Counted from the first letter of the stretch, positions 8,720-18,380 are shown. The stretch is DNA of 45,332 nt from Bacteroidota bacterium (GCA_030706605.1 JAUZOE010000034.1:1-45332), one strand, 5' to 3'. Translations and numbers: made by a program. Notes: generated by a model from the letters alone, not told the origin.

Positions 8720-9148
8720 ATGAAATGGCATAAACAGATTAACACACTATACCCGATTCATTTATTTTACAAAAACTCTGATTTGAAAACAATTTTGTTA
8801 ATAGAGGACGATAAAATAATTCGTGAAAATACCGCAGAGATACTGGAGCTTTCCAACTATAATGTACTCTCAGCAGAAAATGGAAAGATTGGTTTAGCGT
8901 TTGCCATTAAGAATAACCCTGATCTCATTCTCTGTGATATCGCAATGCCGGTGATGGATGGATTTAAAGTACTTAAGGAATTGAACAATGCAGCTAAAAC
9001 AATAAAAATTCCATTTATATTTTTAACTGCCAAAGCTGAAGAATCCGAAATAATGAATGGAATAAAATATGGTGCAAATGACTATCTGCCCAAACCCTTC
9101 CGGGGAGATGAATTATTGAGTATGGTTGCAAAGTATTTAAAAGTGTAA
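8720..9148 (+). CDS. Single-domain response regulator (receiver only)
   Basis: A CheY-like receiver with no output domain. The acidic pair is D30-D31 (IEDDK), the phospho-acceptor is D73 (LCDIAMP), the switch threonine is T103 (LTAKA) and the conserved lysine is K125 (LPKPF). The receiver fold starts at about residue 23. The first 22 residues (MKWHKQINTLYPIHLF...) are atypical, and translation may instead start at the TTG at 8783, giving 121 residues. It follows the CheB/CheR/PAS kinase on the same strand and is its probable phosphorelay partner. The final effector is not visible. Confidence 0.85.
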   Translation: MKWHKQINTLYPIHLFYKNSDLKTILLIEDDKIIRENTAEILELSNYNVLSAENGKIGLAFAIKNNPDLILCDIAMPVMDGFKVLKELNNAAKTIKIPFIFLTAKAEESEIMNGIKYGANDYLPKPFRGDELLSMVAKYLKV

Positions 9149-9197
9149 TCCTTTTCTTTCAGGGAGCCTGACTAATAATTTTTAAAAATACTATACA

Positions 9198-9824
9198 ATG
9201 GAAACAGAAGTAATCAATGAAACATTAACAGAATCCGAAACATTAAAAACCATCTATGAAAGAAGGGCAGTAAGAAAATACAAAGATCGGCCTGTTGATA
9301 AAAAAATTATTGAAAAGATACTGGATGCAGGAAGAATGGCTCCTTCCGCCCTTAATGCACAATCCTGGAAATTCTATATTGTAACCAACAAAGAAATCAT
9401 CCATTCATTTTCAAAAGCAATAACTAAAATAGCTGCCAAAGAATTTATTAAAGCCGGGCGTAAAAAAATTATAAAAAGTATTATAAACCTGTTTCACTTT
9501 TCTCACGGTTTACATTTTCCAAAAACCACAGATCATGTATTTTATGAAGCCCCGGTAGTAATTTTTATTACGGCACCAAAAGATAATGAGTGGGCTGCTA
9601 TAGATATCGGCATGTGTGCACAAAATATGATGCTTGCTTCAAAATCATTAGGATTAGACAGTTGCCCGGTTGGATTTGGAAAATATATAAAACATACAAA
9701 ACTATATCCCCAACTGCAAATTCCGTCTTCAGAAGAAATAATTCTTTCCATCATTTTCGGATATGGAGATGAAAACCCGGAAGTTCATAAAAGAATTAAA
9801 AAAAATGCCACCTTTATTGAATGA
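9198..9824 (+). CDS. Nitroreductase-family FMN oxidoreductase
   Basis: A 208-residue flavoprotein of the nitroreductase family. The N-terminal FMN-phosphate motif is RRAVRKY (22-28), followed by MAPSALNAQSWKFYI (48-62). The later GMCAQNMMLASKSLGLDSCPVG and the C-terminal IFGYGDENP also fit the family. These enzymes use NAD(P)H to reduce nitro compounds, quinones or flavins. The physiological substrate is not evident. The lack of a signal peptide implies a cytoplasmic location. It starts 49 bases after the response regulator and may be co-transcribed with it. It converges on the NUDIX gene. Confidence 0.9.
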   Translation: METEVINETLTESETLKTIYERRAVRKYKDRPVDKKIIEKILDAGRMAPSALNAQSWKFYIVTNKEIIHSFSKAITKIAAKEFIKAGRKKIIKSIINLFHFSHGLHFPKTTDHVFYEAPVVIFITAPKDNEWAAIDIGMCAQNMMLASKSLGLDSCPVGFGKYIKHTKLYPQLQIPSSEEIILSIIFGYGDENPEVHKRIKKNATFIE

Positions 9825-9909
9825 AAAATAGATGAATAGTAAAATAAAATTATTGGTGGATCAAAGTATCCAGAGGTCTGCCATTCGGGGGAAGATGGTT
9901 TTCTGATCT

Positions 9910-10370
9910 TTAAAATTCAGTCTTTTTTATCAGATCCTCAATTAATATTTTCTGCCCCGGAACAATTTTTTGTATTGCCTCATCAACAGTAAACCATGCT
10001 GCCCTGTCTACCTCCGGAAAAGCTTTTTTCTTTCCTGATTTTGGCGGCCATTCAATCTCAAATTCGTTACTCCTGATTTTTGATGCGTCTATATCTTTCT
10101 GCAAAGCCCATGCATAAATAATTTTACCGCTCTTTTGCTTTGCCGGAATTAGTTCTATAAATTTTCCTGAAACCTTTACACCTGTTTCTTCTTCCATTTC
10201 TCTTTTAGCCGCGTCTAATGGATTTTCATTTTCTTCAAATTCCCTTTGGGAATTGACCATACACCTGAATTCTTATTGGACCAATAAGGACCACCCGGAT
10301 GCACCAGCATTAGCTCCAGAAGATTATTATTGAAACGATACAAAAGGATACCAGCACTTTTTCGGGGCAT
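9910..10370 (-). pseudogene. NUDIX hydrolase gene split by a one-base frameshift
   Basis: Read on the minus strand from the ATG at 10370, the protein begins MPRKSAGILLYRFNNNLLEL and reaches SGVWSIPKG. At the run of three G (plus-strand CCC, 10242-10244) the frame is lost. The other frame continues EFEENENPLDAAKREMEEET and on to the stop at 9910. Joined, the halves give a normal NUDIX box (G-x5-E-x7-REUxEExGU) and a protein of about 153 residues. Exactly one base is missing. The family resembles small Ap4A or (d)NTP pyrophosphohydrolases. The break could be a real mutation or an assembly error at a short homopolymer. The catalytic glutamates survive in the downstream half, but that half alone lacks the first strands of the fold. 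Confidence 0.8.
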
Positions 10371-10447
10371 AACCGGGTGTTAATGTGATTTGAAAAACGA
10401 TAAACAAAACTCTTTTAGTGATTGCCTAAATAACCTGACAGGCATTT

Positions 10448-10455
10448 CAAAGATA
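10448..10455 (-). promoter_or_regulatory. Possible -7 element (TATCTTTG) for the NUDIX gene
   Basis: An exact TAnnTTTG match on the minus strand, about 80 bases before the ATG at 10370. It implies a leader of roughly 70 bases. No TTTG is seen at the -33 spacing. Confidence 0.35.
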
Positions 10456-11197
10456 CTAATGCAGGCAAATATACTGGGTTGTGGCAGGTAATACGAATCA
10501 TCAAAATTATTTCCGGAGCTGATATGCTTCCTTTAGGAATAGAAAGAAAAAGGGATTCACGAAGGATTAGCAGTTATGATACCTGTTATTCTTCCGGCAT
10601 GCAAAAAACCAATTTTTGTTTTTTTGGAATAACAATCAGTATAAATGCTGATTGTCGTCATTGAATCATCTCTGCGACGTTTATACTTTTGATTCGGTTT
10701 TTCATAGGATATTGGATAAAAAAACGGGGCTGGATTTCCATCTGGCCTCCTTATTTTTAGACTATGTAAACTATTTCCATCATTTGCTATTCCAGGTTTT
10801 CCTTCCATAAAAAACCCAGCAGGGATGTTGCGTGTACAAAGATTTATTTTACTTTTATGAATTCTCCTTCTTTGGGCGCGGCCCCCAACTCGTCTTTCTT
10901 CCAAAATCACCCTTTAGTACCTTACTTCTTTTAATCTTTTTAAAACCGATTCGATTATGACTATCCTATAAATCGATTATGACTATCCTATAAATCCTCA
11001 ATGGGTTCAGTCAATTATCTGAACTGGCATTGGCCTTTAGGTTCGTATCGCGAGAATGAGGCATAGGAAAAGAGTATTCCTTTCCAGAAAGGATTAGGTT
11101 TATTAGGCTTTAGTTAGCGTGTAGTATTACAAGTAGCCCGGCAAATGGTAAATATCATCTTGCGCCAAGGACAGGTTTAAAAATAGAATCAGCAATT
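10456..11197. other. About 740 bases without a recognisable gene
   Basis: I find no credible gene on either strand. The longest open frame (minus, about 10557-10910) is rich in Arg, Pro and Lys, has no domain pattern and looks accidental. Visible structures are a 22-bp direct duplication at 10951-10994, a hairpin GTTCAG/CTGAAC just after it, and TCCTTT/AAAGGA around 11080. A GC-rich patch (GGGCGCGGCCCCC) lies near 10875. It may be decayed or mobile-element-derived DNA, but nothing identifies it. Confidence 0.4.
10951..10994. repeat. Perfect 22-bp direct duplication
   Basis: Two adjacent identical 22-bp units, each starting TCGATTATGACTATCC and ending CTATAAA. It lies in a geneless stretch and looks like a recent slippage or duplication event. 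Confidence 0.85.
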
Positions 11198-12871
11198 TTA
11201 TTGCGAAACTGGCTCCCTTTTATAAAATTTAAACCCACCTTCCTGTTTTATCAATGTACAATTATTGCAGGTACTGTCGAAACCGGTATTGGTAATTTTC
11301 ACTACAAAATAAGCGGGTTTGGTAATGTTGCCTTTCAGTAAAAACTTTTCATCTGCCTCTCCATAAACCGGGGAGGCAGGTTTTTTTGCATAAAAATACT
11401 GGGCATAACTTTTAAACCCTATCGGCCATACATATACATCTTTCCCTTGCAGCGTTTGATAAAAATCAATAGCCGGCCCTTGTGAATATTTTTCAATTTT
11501 TGGAACTACGGCCACTAAATAAATAAAAAGACAAATGGCTGTAGAATAAAAAAGAAAAAGAATTCCTTTCCAGGTTTGTTTTTTATAAAATAAAATAACA
11601 GCGAGAATCACCGCCACAAAATAGAGGACACCAATTATACTTTCGAACCCGCTCCAGTTAACATTGACATTAAGGCTTGCCGCCGCAAACGGGTCTTTTA
11701 AATAAGGAAGTATTAGTTCATGATGATTGGCTACATAAGGCACAGCCGCCAGCAAAAAAGAAAATACAAAACCCATCAGGGTAATTAAGATTAAAAGAAA
11801 AGGTCTCATTTTTTCCCGTTTCACCAATAAACTATCAAGATAAACTGTAGCCATAAACGCTAATGGCATATAGGTAAGAGAAGAGTAATGAACAATTTTG
11901 GTGGTAGTGATGCTGAAGAGAATCATTACCGTCCAGAAAAGGATTTTTATTAGTCTTAAAAAATCTTTTTTGAAGGTGATCTTCTTGCTAAAAAAAATTG
12001 GCAAGGCGATGATTGAGATAGGAAAGCAGCCTATAAAAACTACAACAAAGTGATAATAAAAAGGCTCTCCATGGCTGGCGACAGGATGTAAGAAAAGATC
12101 GGCCTGGTAAGCTAAAAATTCTTTGAGAAACCAAAAACCATTATTAATAATTTCCTCCCCAAACCATAGCAGGCAAATGATGGTAAAAAAGAAAATGAAA
12201 AGAAGAATTTTTTTGATTTCCGGAAAGTTTTTAAACCGGTTGAAAATAAAATAAAGAAGATAAGAAATTAAGAAAACCAATAATCCAACCGGGCCTTTGG
12301 TCAATGTAGCCAGCCCGATGAAAAGGCCTGCCAGAGATATATACAGGTAGTTATTGATGAAGCCCTTCCCCGGGTTGGATTGAGTGAGGCTCTTATACAT
12401 AAAAACGATACCCATGAAAATAAAGTAATTAAAAATGGGATCAATAATTCCTGATTTAAAATATAAATGGGGCAAAAAAGTACCGAGGTAAGCGATGGCC
12501 CAGATAAACCCAAACCGTGGTGATTTATATTTTTTACCAATAAAGAAAAAAGTAACTAAAGTGATAATGCCAAATAAAGCATTGGGAAGCCGTGCTGCAA
12601 ATTCATTGATGCCAAATATTTGCATACAACCTGCCTGCAGCCAGAAAAATAAAGGAGGTTTTTCCCAAAAGGGTTGAAAATTAATTTGTACCCGGTGATA
12701 ATTACCGGTAACAATCATTTCTCTTGCTGACTCTGCAAAATTGATTTCATCCCAGTCAAAAAGATGTACCCTTCCCAGGAAAGGAATAAAAAAAACTATA
12801 CCCGATAAAATAATGATTGTGAGGTAGAGGTTACTCCGTTTATGATCATTTATTGGGTTAGCAATTTCCAT
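11198..12871 (-). CDS. GT39/ArnT-like membrane glycosyltransferase
   Basis: A 557-residue polytopic membrane protein of the dolichyl-phosphate-mannose mannosyltransferase/ArnT group. The first periplasmic loop carries the acidic signature FDWDEINFAESAREM (D39, D41, E42), followed by FWEKPPLFFWLQA, typical of PMT_2 proteins. About ten or more hydrophobic segments follow, then a C-terminal soluble part from about residue 455. These enzymes transfer a sugar from a polyprenyl-phosphate donor to a lipid or protein on the outer face of the inner membrane. Its start overlaps the end of the upstream GT2 gene by 22 bases, which suggests translational coupling. That gene probably makes its donor. The acceptor (lipid A, protein or polysaccharide) is unknown. 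Confidence 0.85.
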   Translation of the reverse strand: MEIANPINDHKRSNLYLTIIILSGIVFFIPFLGRVHLFDWDEINFAESAREMIVTGNYHRVQINFQPFWEKPPLFFWLQAGCMQIFGINEFAARLPNALFGIITLVTFFFIGKKYKSPRFGFIWAIAYLGTFLPHLYFKSGIIDPIFNYFIFMGIVFMYKSLTQSNPGKGFINNYLYISLAGLFIGLATLTKGPVGLLVFLISYLLYFIFNRFKNFPEIKKILLFIFFFTIICLLWFGEEIINNGFWFLKEFLAYQADLFLHPVASHGEPFYYHFVVVFIGCFPISIIALPIFFSKKITFKKDFLRLIKILFWTVMILFSITTTKIVHYSSLTYMPLAFMATVYLDSLLVKREKMRPFLLILITLMGFVFSFLLAAVPYVANHHELILPYLKDPFAAASLNVNVNWSGFESIIGVLYFVAVILAVILFYKKQTWKGILFLFYSTAICLFIYLVAVVPKIEKYSQGPAIDFYQTLQGKDVYVWPIGFKSYAQYFYAKKPASPVYGEADEKFLLKGNITKPAYFVVKITNTGFDSTCNNCTLIKQEGGFKFYKREPVSQ

Positions 12872-13593
12872 TTATATATTTTGAGCTTTGTTAGACAATA
12901 AAGAACAGACACCTTTAAAACCCCCAGGCCATAAGTGATACTTCTTTTTAAATTGATAGAAGAGGCTTCTTCAAAATATTTGGTAGGGCAGGTAATTTCT
13001 GCAATTTCAAAATTATTATAAAAAATCTGGGCAACCATTTCATTATCAAAGATGAAATCATCTGAATTCTGCGAATAATTTATTTTTTCCAAAACATCTT
13101 TATGATACGCCCTGTAGCCGGTATGATATTCGGAAAGTTTTTGGTTCATCAGTATATTTTGAAACAAGGTGAGAAACCTGTTTGAAATATATTTATACAT
13201 AGGCATACCACCCTTCAATGCTCCCTTTCCAAGGATGCGGCTTGCAAAAACTACTTTATACAGATCATTGCCGATTACTGAAATCATAGCCAGCAACAAC
13301 TTGGGTGTATATTGATAATCGGGATGGAGCATGATGATAATATCCGCATTTAATTCCAATGCCTTATCGTAGCAACTTTTCTGATTGCCTCCATACCCCT
13401 TGTTCCGGGTATGCTGAATAATATGCTGTATCCCGATTTTTTGCGCCACTTCTATAGAATTGTCAGTGCTGTTATCATCTACCAAAACAATGTCATCTAC
13501 TACATCACGAGGAATTTCAGAAATTGTTTTTTCCATGGTAAGCGCCGCATTATATGCAGGAAGAACCACAACTACTTTTTTGTCTTTATACAT
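12850..13593 (-). CDS. GT2 glycosyltransferase, polyprenyl-phosphate sugar synthase type
   Basis: A 247-residue GT-A fold enzyme resembling dolichol-phosphate mannose synthase. It shows VVVVLPAYNAALTM at the start, the nucleotide-binding LVDDNSTDN (D39-D40), NKGYGGNQKSCY, and the metal motif HPDYQY (D92). It has no long C-terminal membrane anchor, only a hydrophobic stretch (LGVLKVSVLYCL) near the end. It probably moves a sugar from a nucleotide donor to a polyprenyl phosphate in the cytoplasm. The overlap with the downstream GT39 gene supports a donor-maker plus transferase pair. Which sugar is involved cannot be read from the sequence. Confidence 0.88.
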   Translation of the reverse strand: MYKDKKVVVVLPAYNAALTMEKTISEIPRDVVDDIVLVDDNSTDNSIEVAQKIGIQHIIQHTRNKGYGGNQKSCYDKALELNADIIIMLHPDYQYTPKLLLAMISVIGNDLYKVVFASRILGKGALKGGMPMYKYISNRFLTLFQNILMNQKLSEYHTGYRAYHKDVLEKINYSQNSDDFIFDNEMVAQIFYNNFEIAEITCPTKYFEEASSINLKRSITYGLGVLKVSVLYCLTKLKIYKWKLLTQ

Positions 13594-14226
13594 TAATTTG
13601 AAAATATTTTTTTTAAAATTTCAATTATTCATTAATAAAATGAGTAATTGTTTTTATTGCTTTGCCTTCAGGACACAGTAGCAACCCCGTCCAAAATTCA
13701 AAATATTTTTTGCAAAGTAAACGATTCCCATTTTTGATTTGGCCAAAAGAGTAGATAATTTATTTGAAATTTGATTGTCATATCAATTAATTATTAATTT
13801 AGGCATTCATTTTCCTAATTTTCTGTTTATTTTACCAATAAAATATAGCCAATAAATAACTACATGTTTACTTCAAAAAAGTTTCAAAAGTCAAAAATAA
13901 ATGCCTGGCACAGAATAAAGTTCGTGTGTTATCTTTAACAGCAAGTAGTAGTTATTAAGCTAAGAGTAAAATATTTATTTTATTTTGCAAACAAAATTAT
14001 CTTATAATTTTTATTTAAATATATTTGGTTCAGTAATTTTGCAACTTGTAAAGTATAATCAGAGTAAATTTACAGACAGTTTTATAATACCCAACACTGA
14101 TTTTATCAGGGAGAAGGTTTAAAGAAATTATATATACTTACCAGATTAATTGTTTGAAATTGATTAGCATGGGATTTATGCAATTAAAATTAGTTCAAAT
14201 CGTTATTATTTTTATTAAACTTATTT
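13594..14226. other. Divergent intergenic region, AT-rich, regulatory
   Basis: 633 bases between the divergent GT2 and GAF-kinase genes, very AT-rich, with no credible gene. A TAATTTTG element at 14034-14041 (plus) could serve the kinase, giving a leader of about 180 bases. TACTTTGC on the minus strand (13719-13712) is a weaker candidate for the glycosyltransferase pair. A small stem CTGA/TCAG lies near 14097-14109. Confidence 0.45.
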
Positions 14227-15456
14227 ATGTCGGTTAAAAAAAACTATCCTGTTCCTGCTAATGAGAAACAGCGATTGAAGGAACTTTATGATTATGATAT
14301 TCTTGATACCCTTTCGGAGAAGGAGTATGACAGTATAACCAAAATTGCTACACAAATATGCAATGTGCCGGTTTCTCTAATAACTTTTTTAGATAAAGAC
14401 AGGCAATGGTTTAAATCGCACCTGGGCATTGACATGACAGAAATGCCCCGTGAATTTGCTTTTTGTAATTACACTATTCTTGACCATGAAAATGTGTTGG
14501 TAGTAAAGGACATGAGAGTTGATAAAAGGTTTGCCAAAAATCCATTGGTAGAGGGTGAGCCTCATGCGGTTTTTTATGCAGGTGCGCCACTTATCACCAG
14601 CAATGGAAACGCTCTTGGATCTATCTGCGTATTAGATGCCAAAACCAATGATCTTACCGATGGTCAGAAAGAGGCTTTGAAATCTTTGGCCGACCAGGTT
14701 ATTACACGACTCGAATTACATAAAAAACTTAGTGAACTCAGCCAGACACAAGAAAAATTAAAAAAAGCTAATAGAAAGCTTAAAGAGTTTTCAAGTATCG
14801 CTTCTCATGATATGAAAACTCCACTTGCCAACATTTCTTTGGTATCCCGTTCTTTTCAAATACGGTATGGTGAAACTCTTGATGAGGATGCCCTGGGCTA
14901 CCTGGCTCTTATTGACAGAAGCGCAAAGGAACTTATAATGTTCATTGATGATATTTTAATAAATGGACAAAAAAAAGCGGGTAAAGAAGAAAAAAAAATT
15001 GAAGCAGATTCTTTTGACATCATCCATAAAGTAATTAATCTTATAGCCCCTCCTCCGGATATAGAAATAAATTTATCAGGAGAATTTCCCAAAGTGCAAA
15101 TGGATAAAACTTCGCTTCAGCAGGTATTCCAGAATTTGATAACCAATGCCATTAAATACAACGATAAAGCAAAGGCAATTATTGATATTTCGTGCAACTG
15201 GGATAAAAGTTATCACTATTTTTCTATTGCGGATAATGGCACCGGCATTGATGAACAGAACCTCGAAAAAATATTCCAACACAGGCAAACACTGGAAAAG
15301 ACAGACCGTTATGGTAATAAAGGAACAGGTATAGGACTATCTACTGTTAAAGAAATTATTGAAGACAATGGTGGAAAAATAACAGTTGATTCAGTGAAAA
15401 ATAAGGGATCAGTTTTTCAAATATCTATCCCATACATTTCAACTACCCTGGGCTAA
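14227..15456 (+). CDS. GAF-domain sensor histidine kinase
   Basis: A 409-residue soluble kinase. Residues about 20-165 form a GAF domain with the features of light- or ligand-sensing kinases of this type (DRQWFKSHLGID, REFAFCNYTIL, FYAGAPLITSNGNALGSICV). A short coiled coil (LSELSQTQEKLKKANRKLKE) leads into HisKA with the phospho-acceptor H194 in ASHDMKTPL. The HATPase domain shows the N box QVFQNLITNAIKY, G1 DNGTGID and G2 GTGIGLSTVKEI. There are no membrane segments, so it should sense a cytoplasmic signal. No response regulator is adjacent, making it an orphan. The receiver protein 5 kb upstream is a possible but unproven partner. Confidence 0.9.
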   Translation: MSVKKNYPVPANEKQRLKELYDYDILDTLSEKEYDSITKIATQICNVPVSLITFLDKDRQWFKSHLGIDMTEMPREFAFCNYTILDHENVLVVKDMRVDKRFAKNPLVEGEPHAVFYAGAPLITSNGNALGSICVLDAKTNDLTDGQKEALKSLADQVITRLELHKKLSELSQTQEKLKKANRKLKEFSSIASHDMKTPLANISLVSRSFQIRYGETLDEDALGYLALIDRSAKELIMFIDDILINGQKKAGKEEKKIEADSFDIIHKVINLIAPPPDIEINLSGEFPKVQMDKTSLQQVFQNLITNAIKYNDKAKAIIDISCNWDKSYHYFSIADNGTGIDEQNLEKIFQHRQTLEKTDRYGNKGTGIGLSTVKEIIEDNGGKITVDSVKNKGSVFQISIPYISTTLG

Positions 15457-15481
15457 TTTAACTTAAAGAGAAAAATAAACT

Positions 15482-18211
15482 CTAATCTTTCTTTTTTATA
15501 ATTACACCTTGTTGTTTATAATGTTCAATTCTTAGTTCGTCTTCATCATCCATCTCCGGCCCTTTCTTAATTTTACGCCAATCTATTTTTCTATTGTAGC
15601 GTTTCATTGCTATTTGTGGATCAAATACTGATTTAGATGGAAATACAAGATTGTAAGGTGTGTAATCAGGCACACTGGTAAAATAATCCTGCAACAAAGT
15701 AGCAGTGGCATCATATTGGTTTACGTATGGAACATTCAAAATAGTATAAATAGTTTTTAAAATAGAACCAAAGTTGGCATGTGTGTGTGATACATATCCA
15801 TGCTTCACATATGGGCCAGCCATCATTAATATGCTTCGATGGGCATCTATATGATCAACACCTCCCTGCGGATCATCTTCAGTAATAATTACCAGCATAT
15901 TTTTCCAGTAAGGAGTTCTTGAAAGAAATTGCATTATTCTTCCAATAGCAAGATCATTATCTGCAACATAAGAATGATAAAAAGGATAGCCATATTCGGG
16001 ACGGGGAGATGCAGTATGATCATTAGGCACCTGCATAGTGATTAACTGAGGCATTTCACTTTTTCCTTTCAGCCACATTTTGGTGAAGTCTGATTCAAAT
16101 TGGTCCATCCTAAACTGGTCAGGGATGTTGGTATTAAATCCTGCATAATTATGGCTGGTACGAGGATATAACGCTTTTTGCATTGGCACCATTACAGCAT
16201 GACTTGCACCTGTTGCAGTATCGTTCCATTCTTCCCTGACATGTGCTGTTTCATTGGCTTCTCCAAAATTATAAAATGAAATTTTACTTCTTTCCATAGC
16301 TTCCCACAACCCACCTCTTTCGGCATAATCTTCAGGGTCCATACTGCCGGTAGATCCTGGGAATCTTCTACCAGAAGCCTTTGAAAATATCTTTGCAGTT
16401 TTACTAACGCTTGAATTTGCCTCTACCCATTCATTGGGTATTACTCCCAGCATCCAGTGATGCCCATGAATAGAAGCATCACTATCACAATAGTAATTAT
16501 CACCAAAAGAAAATTGCCTGGCAATTTTCAAATGATTCGGGGCGACATTCACGTGGACGAGTGTTTTATCCTTTGAAGCAACTGTTACATCTACGCCAAA
16601 ACGAGCCAATGTAGGGTCCCCGACTCCCTTTTTTAGCTGCCCCATTACTTCATCATATGTCCTGTTTTCTTTGGTGATGTAAACAATATATTTAATCGGG
16701 CTCTGCCTAATATTTTGTAACGGAGGAAGAGGATTCTTCCCATCATCTTTTACCTCCATTTTCATAAAAGTATTGCCAATTGCCTGTTGGGTATAAGCAG
16801 ATAATTGTTGTTTGTCAGGCATGGGGATTTTTTGAAAAGTTGCCAGCTGAATGTCTCCTATGTAAGTTCCCTGTACCGGGGCTACAAAATCTTTCCCTCC
16901 ATTCGGGCCGGCCCCATAACCCCGGCAACTTATCACATACAAATCTTTTTCATCCTTTGACGGAAATACTCTTGTTGGTCCCCATCCTGTTGGAATAAGG
17001 CCTACCGTCTTTTTTGTATCCACATCAATTACTGCTATTGCATTGAAACCAAGTAAAGCGACATACAATGTTTTTTCATCTTTACTTAATGAAATTCCAA
17101 AAGGTAATAAGCCACGATAATGATCAATCAGTGTATCTACTTTTATATCAATCTCACCAATGATTTTATGTGCATGGTAATCAATAATTGAAACATTATC
17201 ATTGGTAGCATTGGTTACATAGGCATATTTATTTCCGACAGCAATTGAATTGGGACTTGCTCCTCCTACAACTTCAGCACCTTCCACCATCTGTCCTATC
17301 TGGTAACCTGTCTTAAACCTGTCTATTACTTTATTGTTATCAAGGTCTATGGTATAAACACTCATAGCTTCCGGTGCCAGCGGACTGCCAACGCCAGGAA
17401 TTTTCCGGCCATGCCAGGTATATCCTTCAATAGATTCTTTAGTGTCATTGCCATATGGGTGAAAAGGTATCAAAAGGCTATCATAATTTGTTGGAGTAAG
17501 GTCAGGCAGTAAAGGATAATCGTACATACCTACATTAGCTACAAAGGCTATTTTTTTATCAGGGCTGATAGAAAGGCCAAATGGCTGCCGCCCGGTTTTT
17601 ATAGAGGCCGTAATTTTATTGGTAGTAAGATCGATGCGCACCAACCTGAAATTCCCCCTGTCTAAAACCAATAACTCATTATTATTTTCATTCAATAAAA
17701 GGTCTGAAGTAAAACTGTCTTCATAATCTACAGAATCCACTTTTCCATTTAATGAAATAGAATCAAGCCTTTGCATTTTTTCAATATCATAAATAATTAC
17801 AGCTCCATTGTCTCCACCACTTAAATATACTTTTTTTGAATCAGGTGAAAAAGCTACGCCGAGAAAAGAACCTTTTGAAAAAGGAGAAACAATACTACCA
17901 TCATAACTGGGAACTCGCGTGTTAGCAAGCGTTGTATTGTCAATAATGGTGAATACTCCGTTATGAATAGTAACTGTTTTTCGACCGTCAGGTGAAATTG
18001 CCATTCCAAAGGGATCATGTGTTATTTGGATGGTTTCACCAACAGGAGTTACATATCTGCCACTTGCTAACACGCTCTTACCTTGTTTGTCGATATGCGT
18101 AAAAGCATTGATAGCAGGAACTGATAATACTTCGTAATTTTTTTGAGCCAAAGTTTGAAGTGAAAGAAAAATAACAAATATAAACAGTAGTATGTGACAA
18201 TATTTTTTCAT
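15482..18211 (-). CDS. Secreted YncE-like beta-propeller/phosphoesterase fusion (A)
   Basis: A 909-residue exported protein (signal peptide 1-22, ending LQTLAQ). The N-terminal half, to about residue 450, has YVTN/YncE propeller repeats such as FGLSISPDKKIAFVANVG, NSIAVGNKYAYVTNATND and GISLSKDEKTLYVALLG. The C-terminal half belongs to the phosphoesterase family of the alkaline phosphatase superfamily (AcpA/phospholipase C type): ITKENRTYDEVMG near 510, NYYCDSDASIHGHHW near 575, and ITEDDPQGGVDHIDAHR near 780. The serine of DASIHGH is a candidate nucleophile. It probably cleaves a phosphoester in the periplasm or at the surface. It is the last of four same-strand genes and a paralogue of the gene at 18381. 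A lysine- and acid-rich tail ends the protein. The substrate is unknown. Confidence 0.85.
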   Translation of the reverse strand: MKKYCHILLFIFVIFLSLQTLAQKNYEVLSVPAINAFTHIDKQGKSVLASGRYVTPVGETIQITHDPFGMAISPDGRKTVTIHNGVFTIIDNTTLANTRVPSYDGSIVSPFSKGSFLGVAFSPDSKKVYLSGGDNGAVIIYDIEKMQRLDSISLNGKVDSVDYEDSFTSDLLLNENNNELLVLDRGNFRLVRIDLTTNKITASIKTGRQPFGLSISPDKKIAFVANVGMYDYPLLPDLTPTNYDSLLIPFHPYGNDTKESIEGYTWHGRKIPGVGSPLAPEAMSVYTIDLDNNKVIDRFKTGYQIGQMVEGAEVVGGASPNSIAVGNKYAYVTNATNDNVSIIDYHAHKIIGEIDIKVDTLIDHYRGLLPFGISLSKDEKTLYVALLGFNAIAVIDVDTKKTVGLIPTGWGPTRVFPSKDEKDLYVISCRGYGAGPNGGKDFVAPVQGTYIGDIQLATFQKIPMPDKQQLSAYTQQAIGNTFMKMEVKDDGKNPLPPLQNIRQSPIKYIVYITKENRTYDEVMGQLKKGVGDPTLARFGVDVTVASKDKTLVHVNVAPNHLKIARQFSFGDNYYCDSDASIHGHHWMLGVIPNEWVEANSSVSKTAKIFSKASGRRFPGSTGSMDPEDYAERGGLWEAMERSKISFYNFGEANETAHVREEWNDTATGASHAVMVPMQKALYPRTSHNYAGFNTNIPDQFRMDQFESDFTKMWLKGKSEMPQLITMQVPNDHTASPRPEYGYPFYHSYVADNDLAIGRIMQFLSRTPYWKNMLVIITEDDPQGGVDHIDAHRSILMMAGPYVKHGYVSHTHANFGSILKTIYTILNVPYVNQYDATATLLQDYFTSVPDYTPYNLVFPSKSVFDPQIAMKRYNRKIDWRKIKKGPEMDDEDELRIEHYKQQGVIIKKKD

Positions 18212-18380
18212 TAATTAAAAATTATAGATTATGATTTGTATAAAATAAAAGTACTAATATCATCTGTAAATACCTGGATTATCCTACTATGGCGAAATAA
18301 AATTTACAATTTAAAAATCGCTGTGCCATGTTGCCAATAATAAATTATTTATAGTTGATTTCCCAATATTCAAACAGTGC

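Noticed and set aside
10557-10910. 117-residue minus-strand frame
   Set aside because: No domain pattern, odd composition rich in Arg/Pro/Lys, and no start context. Best read as a chance frame.
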